From Haberlea rhodopensis (taxonomy: Eukaryota; Streptophyta; Magnoliopsida; Lamiales; Gesneriaceae): a stretch of 64,000 nucleotides of DNA. The notes beneath the pieces are model-generated. The model was not told where the DNA came from and did no database searches. It saw only the letters and a list, made by a program, of their open reading frames with translations. This document shows, one piece after another, positions 11,131 through 20,290 of this stretch (within the stretch, counting starts at the first letter, position 1; every line of letters begins with the position of its first letter). A program made the position numbers and the translations under genes. The stretch covers positions 186,001 to 250,000 of the forward strand of contig CAJQUN010000139.1 of NCBI GenBank assembly GCA_907163345.1. Direction: 5' to 3'.

Positions 11131-11548
11131 GCAAATCCTTCTGAGTTGGGCATTTGCATGTTTGATTTTGATTTTGATTTTGATTTTGAATTTATGACTA
11201 CGAGGGGTTGGCGGCACTAGTGAAAGAGATGGATTTTTATGCAGATGGTTTGAGTTTTGATAATCTTTGGGTTTTTCAGAATAATTTTGGATTTTGAACT
11301 GCTCGTGAATAGTGGTGCTACAATAAATTAAGTGCACAAGATGTCAAAAATGCAAATCCTTCTCAATTGGGCATTTGCATGTTTGATTTTGATTTTGAAT
11401 TTATGACTTCGATGGGGTTGGCGGCACCAGTGAAAGAGATGAATTTGTATGCAGATGGTTTGGGTATTGATAATCTTTGGGTTTTTAAGAACAATTTTGG
11501 ATTTTGAACTGCTCGTGAATAATGGTGCTACCATAAATTAAGTGACCA
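11131..11548. repeat. Tandem ~220-bp duplication with (TTTTGA)n
   Basis: Copies at about 11131-11338 and 11352-11548 both run from 'gcaaatccttct' through 'gggcatttgcatgtttgatt', 'ggggttggcggcac', 'agtgaaagagatg' and 'ttttggattttgaactgctc' to 'aaattaagtg'. They differ mainly in the number of TTTTGA units. The small ORFs on both strands are by-products of this repeat. Confidence 0.8.
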
Positions 11549-11559
11549 AGATGTAAAAA

Positions 11560-12420
11560 ACCGTACAATAGTATACAAAAAATAGTGCACAAATCTACAA
11601 AAAATTGTGCACCAATGAATAAAAATCATGCACAACAAACTAAAATAATCGTGAACCTTCAATTCAATTCAATCATGCATATTAACTCAATCGTGCATAA
11701 ACATGATTTTAACATGTTGGTGCATGATTTTTTAACATGCACGATTTTTTAACATTTGATGCACAATTTTCGCAATTGGGTGCACAATTTTTTGTGATGG
11801 TGGTGCACGATTTTTGTAAAGCGAGTGCACAATTTTTTAACATGTTGGTGCACGATTATTTAACATGGTAATGCACGATTTACGTAATCGTGCATAAACC
11901 AACAATTTTAACCATGCATAAACCAACAAATTCAATCGTGCACAAACCAACAAATTCAATCGTGCATAACAATCTAAAATAATTCTGCACAACAAACACT
12001 ACTAACCGTGCATAAACCAACAAATTCAATCGTGCATCTTAACTCAAATCCCTCATACATTAGTACATAAAGTAATCGTGCACAACAAACTAAAATAATC
12101 GTGCACAACAAACACTACTAATCGTGCATAAAACAACAAATTCAATCGTGCATCTTGAATTCAATTCAATCGTGCATCTTAACTCAATCGTGCATAAACA
12201 TGATTCTTAACATGTTGGTGCATGATTATTTAACATGGTGATGCATGATTTTAAACATCGTGGTGCAACATTTTTTAACATGCACGATTTTTTAACATTT
12301 GCTCAACAATTTTTGCAATTGGGTGCATGCTTTTTTGTGATGGTGGTGCACGCTTTTTGTAAAGCGGGTGCACGATTATTTAACACGATGATGCCCGATT
12401 TATGTAATGATGTTGCACGT
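11560..12420. repeat. Short interspersed repeats around GTGCACGATT / AATCGTGCA
   Basis: Dozens of copies of the 9-mer AATCGTGCA (or its complement TGCACGATT) are spaced by A/T-rich linkers such as 'aaaccaacaaattc' and 'ttttttaacatgttgg'. Orientation switches along the block: TGCACGATT forms dominate at about 11700-11880 and again at 12190-12400, AATCGTGCA forms in between. It is non-coding and lies inside the candidate Mutator-like element. Confidence 0.75.
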
Positions 12421-12905
12421 TCTGAAATCAGATCTGATAGTTCTGAAATCAGTTCTGAAAGATTGTTAGGGTTTCTAAGAGAATGAGCAGCCGCATCTTT
12501 CATCACGCCTAAGATTGATGTTGGCCGTGGTTGAGTTGATCAAGTTTTTTCCTATCGTTGAAGCTGAATTCAGATCCGCTAATTGCTAAAGTTTTCGAGT
12601 TTTGTAGCAGTGTCCATCGCGCATTGACTTCCAAGAACGTGGAGTTGATAAATTTTTTTTTTGTTGGAATTATGCTTTGAATATTTAACTAGGAGTTGCC
12701 ATTGAATGTTTTGATAAAAAAAATCGATGATGATTTTTTGTGATGAATGAATTTGACGAGAGATTGAGAAGAATGGAGGAGAAATGGGTAAATTAAAGGC
12801 TGGTCATTAAAGAAGAAGTATTGTGGCCCTTTTTGTAATTTTACCCAAAATAGACCTAAGTGAACTTAAGTTTTTTTGACCGACTAAAGTGAATTATGTT
12901 CCACC

Positions 12906-15900
12906 AGCTGGTACCGGCCCATAAGTACCCAACTTTGAATTTACGCCATTCAACCTGGATAAGTTGTTACGCGGGCCTAACTTTAAAAAAGGTATTTTTT
13001 ATTGATAATTATGGGCCAGGCCCACAACTTTTATATCCAAATTATAAGATCCTTAAAGTCTAAAATGGGGCTTAGATATTACCCTTATGCTTACGTTTAA
13101 TGGTCCAAATTTGATTTTTAGTTATGTGATTTATGATTTTATGTAGACGTCAATCATTTTGAAATTAGAATCATAAATATGTCAATATAAATGGACAAAT
13201 TTCTTAAATGATTCAGTTTAAATAAATCCGCATCTACTAAAATCAAAAATTTTAAAATAGTAGCAATTGGAAAAATTTTATGAGAACTTTTGATTTGTCT
13301 ACTATCCTCGTCTACTATCCCATTATAAATGACTCGTCTCTAAAGCATAAAGACGGAAATAACGTTTATCCGTAAAAACTTAAAATTCTCTGATAAAATT
13401 TTATCAAATTGGAGATAGTTTGAGAAATGATATTGATCAAACATTTTTTTTGATTTGCGACCTTATTTAAAGATTTGTTTTGCAAAATAACCTTCAAACA
13501 CAAACAAAAAACAAAGGTCAAACAAAGGTTGAAAATTAGAATGTTATATTTCCAAATCATGGTCAAACAAATGTTATTTGTTTAAATAATCCCAATTTTT
13601 TTTATTTTTTTCATTTATAATCTTATCAAATATTACTATTTAACTAGGATACTAGGACACTGACACGACGACACGACACAAATTTTTAAAATTTTCAAGA
13701 TACGACGCGGCTGAGACAACGACTGTATATTTTTATATATGTTATACCTATACTATATTACAAAATACTAAAATTAAATTTTTTTTAATTCTAAAATCAT
13801 GTAAAGGTAGCAACAATATTCTTACCATATTCTAGAAGCATATAAATAAATGTGTGTTACTGAAATAATCACAGTATCACACATACTAACATCAAATACA
13901 TATTACTTCAATTAACATAAAGTTTAACAAACATGTCCAAATGAAAGATTACACCAAAAATAATATTACTAAATTCAATAAGCGTATAAATTAATGTATG
14001 TCACTGAAATCATCATAATATCTCATACTAACATCAAAATGTATATTACTTCAATGAACATATTGTTTTACACAACTTAATTTCATCTTAGTCGAAATCA
14101 TTTAAATTGTATAATTAACCCCCCAAAAATGTCATTTCCATGTCAGACATGTCCATCAACGTGACACACATCCGATTTTTTATTTTTTTTGAAAATTAAG
14201 AACACGCCACGTGGCATATCGGACACGTGTGCGATGAGTGTCTGTATCCTAGAAATGTTCGATACTACACCAAATAATTTTTAGAAATAAGCTTTCATGG
14301 CATCATAGCTATTTATTAACGCAAGAGCCTGATAAAAAACTGAACGCTCAAGATAAGAAAGAGGAGGTAAATAAAATTGATTATATCATAAATTTATACA
14401 TACTTTCAAACTCTCGTAACTTCCATCCACTTATACATTAAAAATCATACTAATTATCATTAATTTATTTAACAACTTATTAAAAGTTTATTAAACAATA
14501 ACTTTAATAATTAAATACATTATGTACATGCATGTGAGATTACTGGTTTCATGTGATCGATTACGATATTTTGTATGTATATTTATATAACACATAAAAT
14601 TACTATACAGTTTAAAATATTTGAGTTCGACAACTTTTAAATTACTTATCTTATTCGGAATCCAACCAATGCTCAAGCTTAACACCGACTATGTCTACTG
14701 AAATGATTATTTATAATATGTACATCTTTAGAGTAACTCTAATGCTCAAAATAAATAAAAATATCATTTTACGAATAAAAATAAATAAACGAATAAAAAT
14801 AAATAAACAAACAAACATAGATTACGTCGACAAACGTAATATGTCTACTTGTTAGAGTATTAATTCTTGAATTTAAGACCAGTATTAATTAATGTTGTAC
14901 TCTTTTTTAATATTTATCATATTAATACCTATTAGATCCCTTTTCTGAGTGTCCCTTTTTTTTTTTATAGTAAATTATTACAATTATTTTATATTTTTTC
15001 ACTAGCAAGATCTATTTCAAAATTATGACAGTGATTAGCATTCATATTCATATATTTTGTTGTGATACTAAGAAAAAAGCAAAAAATATCTTGGATGAAT
15101 ATTCATAAAAGTTTTATTTTACTATTTATGTTAATTAAGTGAAATAATCAAATAAAAAAAAAGTAATATAAAAAAAATGAATAATAAAATGTAGTAAGAT
15201 AGTTACGTATTTTCAAACAAAAAAGAATTTTCAAAGTTAACAATATTTTATTCTAACAAAGACAATCTAATGCAAGAACTGAATGAACTTTTATTTTACA
15301 AATATGATATTATTATATATTTAGAAACATAAAATATGAAATGGATATATAATCAATGTTATATAAAATTATGTTTTCAAATTCAAATATTGGGGGTTTA
15401 ATACTAATTAATATTACGCGGTTTCACACTTTCACGGGTGTTTTGTACAATTAGTCCTACAAATACATCATAACTCAAACTTCTGGTTATACCATCAAAA
15501 TTGTTATTTATTAAACATTCATCAAAGAGTCTATGAAAAAAAAAATGATAAGTCTTATAAATATATAAATAAACGCATGTCACTAGAATCATCATAATAT
15601 CACTCATACTATCACAAAATATATATTACTTTAATTAATATAAAGTTTAACAAACACGTCCAAATAAAATATATTTTTACCAAATTCAAAAATAATATAT
15701 ATAAATATATGTTACTGAAATCATCATAGTTTCACCCATACTGACAACAAATGTATATTACTTCAATTAAATAGAGTTTAAGTAATACTTCTAAATTTCA
15801 TTTCAGCCAAAAACTTTTTAAATTGTACAATTATACCCAAAAGCGTCATTTCTGTGTCGGACACGGTTCGGACACGCTCATATCCGACACGTGTTCGAGG

Positions 15901-16600
15901 AGTGTCCAAGAAGTGTCGGTGTCCGAGAAGTGTCCGAAACTACACCGAGTGATTTTTAGGAGTATCCGTGCATCATACCAGTCTCACCTCACCTAATATA
16001 TATAAATTTTATTTATAATATAAAGTTTATATAACATAAAATAGAATTTAAATAATGCCACTCAAGAAATATTAATATAATTAATAATAAATTAAATATA
16101 TGAAATTAAATAGGCGGTGGGGGCGTGGGCGTGGGCGTGGGCGTGGGCGTGATTAAACTTGGAATGTGCCGGTGTTGTCTTTATTTGCCAACAATTGAAA
16201 TGGTGCGGGTTTCCCTATTTAAATACTCCATATTATAATTAACCCATCCAATTCTCCAAGTTTTAAATTACCCGTATTCCGATACAACAAACAAATATTA
16301 TTTGGTCGAAATTATGTGTTTTCTATTTTATTACTTGATTTTTATATAATAAAATATGTAAATCTCAATAAATGATATATGATTTAGTATTATCAAAATA
16401 TTTATAAAACAAATTAATTTAATTATGCACAGTAAATATAAAATGAAAAATTAACTCCATCTATACTAAAATAATTTATTTGTCCTTTATAATGAACAAT
16501 CAAAACGGATTAGTTTTTAATCAGTTTAATTGGATATCGCTTTACATTTTTATGTTTTCTATTAGTTTTATATTATTTTAATTATCCATTATTTTTTAAA
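12906..16600. other. Gene-free AT-rich region with two copies of a GACACG-rich repeat
   Basis: No gene is seen. A repeat ending in 'gtgtccg'/'cgtgtcg' motifs and then 'actacacc...atttttag...gcatcata' occurs at about 13640-14310 and again up to about 15985. Both copies have upstream 'ataaatatatg(t)tactgaaatcatcat' and 'tatattacttcaatta' modules repeated internally. In the first copy CTAGGATAC (13644-13652) is mirrored by GTATCCTAG (14244-14252), suggesting inverted ends. The CACGTG words (about 14207, 14225 and 15887) belong to this repeat. The superfamily was not determined. Confidence 0.6.
16117..16151. repeat. GTGGGC minisatellite
   Basis: About five perfect tandem copies of the hexamer GGGCGT form a short GC-rich island in an otherwise AT-rich stretch. 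Confidence 0.9.
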
Positions 16601-16639
16601 TTTTAAAAAAATAAAATCGAGTGAAAGTAAAAAAGATGT

Positions 16640-16647
16640 TGTCAAGA

Positions 16648-16679
<32 letters not shown>

Positions 16680-16719
16680 TACCTGAAACTGGCGCCTTAG
16701 ACCGCTCGGCCATCTTGAC
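16640..16719 (-). tRNA. tRNA-Leu (CAG)
   Basis: The minus strand folds as a nuclear tRNA-Leu. The acceptor stem is GTCAAGA/TCTTGAC with discriminator A. The D-arm region is GCCGAGCGGTCTAAGGC, which includes the A box. The anticodon arm is CCAGT-TTCAGGT-ACTGG with anticodon CAG, followed by a long variable arm as expected for leucine tRNA and a T arm with GGTTCAAATCC (B box). No intron is present. A run of six T (plus-strand A, 16629-16634) just after the 3' end would terminate RNA polymerase III. The stems pair fully, so it is probably a functional gene decoding CUG. Confidence 0.95.
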
Positions 16720-16949
16720 TTACTTACAACTTCAATTTGTAAATTTTATATAATATCTATATCCCTTAATTTTCAAATTTATGCGGTTCCGCCAGAGATA
16801 TCTCTGTGAAATCCAGATGAATGGCATTAATATGCCACTCATGAAACCATAAATATTCGTTAAGGTTGGCCCGTAAACTCTTGTCGTCCATTGCTTCACC
16901 TGATAATAGTTTGATCGAACCAACCACCAAGTATATTAAGCTCGACCCC

Positions 16950-17238
16950 TTTCACTTGGCTCACCAATTCCGATAATTTCAGACATTTAACACTCATAGA
17001 AGCCAAAGAAACAAATGCCTTTTTTCCTAAACACCTGCATCTTGTACACCAATATCTATGTAGTCAATAATTTGATCGATTCTTATTCAGAATATGGTGA
17101 CGTGGATCATGTACTCAAATAGTTTGAAGACTTACGTGAACCAAATGTAGAAAGTTGAATAAGATTTCATATTATGATGATTCTTGGGGGGCTTTTTGTC
17201 AAATGCATGTATTAGGAGTAGAATTGAATGAGCATACT
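16950..17238 (+). pseudogene. PLS-class PPR pseudogene, 5' part (At1g74600/OTP87-like)
   Basis: Translating with frame changes gives a pentatricopeptide-repeat pattern: TLIEAKETNAFFPKHLHLV in one frame, then NIYVVNNLIDSYSEYGDVDH in the next, an in-frame TAG, FEDLREPNV, a second frameshift, and SYYDDSWGAFCQMHVLGVEL ending NEHT. At 17238 the reading frame is cut by a retrotransposon and resumes at 26257. Family knowledge: such proteins are imported into organelles to edit or process RNA. The order of motifs resembles Arabidopsis At1g74600 near its N-terminus. At least two frameshifts and one stop make this half dead regardless of the insertion. Confidence 0.75.
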
Positions 17239-18724
17239 TGTAAAGACCCGGATATTTGAGGTATTAATTAAATTAATATTTTGGGCTCAAGTTAAAAGTT
17301 TAATTTATTATTAAATGATATAGCATGGATTAAACTCTTTTAATTAGTTTCCTTGTAGGATTAAATACTCCTAGGATATTTTCCTACCAACTCAAGCTAC
17401 TCATTTTGTTATCATGATTTAAGCCAATTAATTCAAGATTTCCATCCTATTTTACTAGCATCAAAAAAAATTGAAAGTTTCATTATTTAATCAAGAGTTT
17501 TGGGAAAGATTTTTATACCATAAAAATCAAGAATCTCAACCTTTCTTTTTCGAAAATTCTATACCATTAATTCGGAAATATTAGCATAAATTATGCAACA
17601 ATTTTATACCATATGCTCACCAAAAATCTGCACTTATTCCATACCATAATTTCGAATTCTTGCACCTTTGTCTCTTGATTTTTAGTTGCAATTTATATAT
17701 AGGAGTTCACCTTGGTATATTGACCTAGCATAAACTTTTCTCCTCCATCACCATTAGTTCGAAAATCCCTCTCATTCAGCACCTTAAGAGCCGAAACTTT
17801 AGCCTCAAATTATACCATTGATTCGAGCACCACTAGGCTTAGGAAGGAAGGAATTCGTGTCGTTTTCGCACCCTAAACCGTTCAATCATCTAAATCGCTG
17901 TAAGTGGGTTTTTGCTAAATTATTCGTTTCGTTTTCTAAAAATTGTATGTATGCTTTTAAATCTCAATCGATATGAATTTATTTTGAATTATGCAAGTAT
18001 TAATTTTTAAGCACTTTAAACTTTGAAATCTGATTGGAAGTGGATTCCTTTATGACCCTGATGCGGTGGGATATAACCGTTTACATGACCTTATACGGTG
18101 GTTAACCGTTGTTTCTGGAATGTCCAGACCCTTTATTCGTGGGTAAGCCGATGCATGACCTCTTCTCTAGGAGGGATAATTCTAGAGACTGATATCAGTA
18201 CCAAGAGGAAATTAGATGATTTACTGTGCTTAAGTATATGAAAATTATGAACGATTGATATGCTATGTTTATGGCTCGACGGAGCAATTATGATAAGATG
18301 CATTCATATCAATACATGTTTGACTAAGATTTATGTTTTGAAAAATTATGAAAAATATATTACTGTCATATCGATTGGCCCCCGCTTGCTGAGTGTTTAT
18401 CCAAACGCTCACCCCTTACTCTACATCCCCAGATAAAGCTGAGGAAGAACTTGAAGCTGAAGAAGAACACCAATTCTGGGGTTGGTGATTTGTCCGCTGC
18501 GTTATCTTAAGTTTTAGATCCAAGACTTTATTTAAGTACGATTTTACAATTTAAGTTGTTAAAGTTTTTAATTCCGCGTTTTATTCAGTTGTAAAGACAA
18601 TTGTTATTTCGTTTATGGAAAATAGACTGGCTTTTGGTTAATAAGATATTACGAGGCTTATTGATTTCAAGATGTTTATGGAAATCAATGCCGGTGTTAT
18701 TGACCCCGGTCTCGGGGCGTGACA
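17239..18724 (+). repeat. 5' LTR of the chromovirus
   Basis: 1486 bp, TG...CA ends, offset exactly 7532 bp from the 3' copy with no indel noticed. It should hold the promoter and transcription start. A small ORF at its 3' end (from 18601) is not a gene; the same reading appears in the 3' LTR. Confidence 0.95.
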
Positions 18725-18730
18725 TTTTAG

Positions 18731-18742
18731 TGGTATCAGAGC
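18731..18742 (+). other. Primer-binding site (tRNA-Met type)
   Basis: TGGTATCAGAGC, complementary to the 3' end of initiator tRNA-Met, lies 6 bp after the 5' LTR. Confidence 0.9.
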
Positions 18743-19601
18743 TAGCCAGGTTCCATAATCCCGCTGGGAAAAGATCGATTCACGATAATTACGATAATCG
18801 GAAGTTCAATCTGATTGATCACGTGAATACGAAAATTGTTAAAATTTTAAAAAAATTTAGTTCTGATTTTTTTTAAGTATTTCGAAATTTAAAAAAAAAA
18901 AAAAAAAAATTTCTCGGAAAATCGTATTTAGGAAAGAAAGTCGAAACCCTAGGCTCCTCGCCGCCGCCGCCGATTGCCGCCGCGATAAACCTCGACCAGT
19001 ATATCATTGGAATCGTCTCTTCCAGTCGATCTCACTGTCCAAATTTCAGATCGATCGGACTTCATTTGCCCGATCAATTTCGCATTTTAAATCTAAGAAC
19101 CCTAACCCCCAAATTATGTTCGTTTCCCGATTTTATGATCATATCTGGATCTTTTTGAAAATAAAAAATTGTATTCTGATCGTCTGAACACATCGATCAA
19201 AAGCCCTCTATCAATTTCAGAATTCGACTACGGGAAGATTTTCAGAAAATTAGATCGAATTCGAGTCCAAGAACCCTATTAGCCACGAAATTTCTTTCCT
19301 CGATTTCTTAAGTTCCGAAACATTTTTGTTCGAATTAAATTTGAAATTGCGATCCTTATTTTATTTCGATCAGTAGCCCTCTGCCAATTTTGGATTTCAA
19401 GCATCGATTAGGGATAATTTTGGAACCCTAATTTCGGGTTATGAACCCTAATTTTTGATTTTAAAAAAAAAAAAAAAAAATTTTTTTTTTTTTCCAGAAT
19501 GCCAAAATTCGAAATCTTTGCTTCATGCTATTAATTCTTGTTTTTAAAATGATTTTGTCAAGTATTTCAGTTGACTAAACTAGTTCCGTAATTGGGTTTA
19601 G

Positions 19602-20096
19602 GTGATGTCGACCCGAGCCCTGACCGTCAAGATCCTTAGCTTGGAGCAAGAAGTCGAAAAGCTCAATGAAGCTAATTCTGAACTACTGGAAGTAGCAGAC
19701 CACCTGCGTGGCGATGTTCATAGACTCGGCTACTACCACCATCAAGCCGATGAGCAGAGTAAGGAAGCTAAAAAGGATGTTGCTCGATTGGATGAACTCC
19801 ATAGGACTGCTGCCGAGAAATGCGTAGTGCAAAGGCAACAGCTAGAGCAAATGGCAGAGCGAGTCCTCTCACTTCAAGCTTCGAACCATCGCTTGGCAAT
19901 AAGAAGCAATGGATACTGGAATATCATCACTCACCTCCAGAACGTCAATAGTGACCTACGGGAAGCTAATGGTCACATGCGAGATCTTCTGAATGTGGTA
20001 GAGTCAGATGAAGAACCAGAGGAGGACCCTGAAGAGGAACCAATGGAAGAAGATGTGGAAGAGGATTTAGGAAATGGAGATATAGTAGATCCGTAG
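19602..20096 (+). CDS. Extra coiled-coil ORF of the chromovirus, upstream of gag
   Basis: A 164-aa ORF lies between the leader and gag-pol. From about residue 5 to 130 it has heptad-like spacing of hydrophobic residues rich in L, E, K, R and Q (ALTVKILSLEQEVEKLNEAN, later QLEQMAERVLSLQASNHRLA), predicting a coiled coil. Residues about 134-158 form a strongly acidic tail (EEPEEDPEEEPMEEDVEED). It has no zinc knuckle, protease or polymerase motif and is not a gag fragment. Typical chromoviruses go straight from leader to gag, so it is an addition. Codon use and length suggest a maintained protein. An acceptor-like TTTAG lies just before the ATG. Function unknown; a self-associating, gag-accessory or nucleic-acid-displacing role is speculation. 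Confidence 0.8.
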   Translation: MMSTRALTVKILSLEQEVEKLNEANSELLEVADHLRGDVHRLGYYHHQADEQSKEAKKDVARLDELHRTAAEKCVVQRQQLEQMAERVLSLQASNHRLAIRSNGYWNIITHLQNVNSDLREANGHMRDLLNVVESDEEPEEDPEEEPMEEDVEEDLGNGDIVDP

Positions 20097-20290
20097 TTTT
20101 CTAGGAAGCTTTGTTTTAAGAGTTTTTATTTGAGAGTTATTTTGAGATTCAGTAGTTTCCTTTTTGTTTTGAATCAAACAATTTCAAGTTATTAATAAAA
20201 TTATCAATTTCCTTTTATCATGTCTTCGTTATATTCTGTTATCAACCTTTCTTCTGCGCATGGACCTTAGATCTTTGTGTATTGTAGGAG
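20097..20290 (+). promoter_or_regulatory. Spacer with poly(A) signal and splice acceptor between ORF1 and gag-pol
   Basis: The 194-bp spacer is T-rich. It contains AATAAA (20194-20199) after the coiled-coil ORF and a good 3' splice-site sequence, TTTGTGTATTGTAG (ending 20287), three bases before the gag-pol ATG at 20291. This would let one RNA stop after ORF1 and a spliced RNA bring gag-pol to the 5' end. The motifs are visible; the use of them is inference. Confidence 0.45.

Larger units (their letters stand above)
10760..12905. mobile_element. Candidate Mutator-like element with long diverged TIRs
   Basis: The left edge (about 10790-10870) and the reverse complement of the right edge (about 12830-12905) share an ordered series of blocks: 'ttcac(g/t)t(g/a)ggtctatttt', then 'aaaa(c/t)tt(g/a)', then CTTCTT and 'accca' segments. 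That implies terminal inverted repeats near 100 bp at ends about 2.1 kb apart, typical of Mutator-like elements. No transposase is visible. A 9-bp target-site duplication could not be identified, so ends and superfamily are tentative. Confidence 0.35.

Noticed and set aside
11020..11534. Overlapping ORFs with FDFDFD or KIKIKI runs
   Set aside because: Products of the (TTTTGA)n duplication read on both strands.
11560..12420. Regularly spaced short repeats resembling a CRISPR array
   Set aside because: Plant nuclear DNA; repeat units are 9-14 bp, irregularly spaced and switch orientation.
12235..12486. 83-codon ORF starting MVMHDFKHRG
   Set aside because: Translation of the GTGCACGATT-type repeat block.
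14200..14250. CACGTG words as a G-box promoter
   Set aside because: They belong to a dispersed repeat and no gene starts nearby on either strand.
16640..16719. tRNA-like sequence as a SINE head
   Set aside because: All stems pair, a Pol III T-run follows immediately and there is no A-tail or TSD, so a true tRNA gene is better.
18601..18876. ORF beginning MLFRLWKIDWLLV, also at 26133
   Set aside because: Same LTR sequence read in both LTRs; it runs into PBS/leader or PPR sequence by chance.
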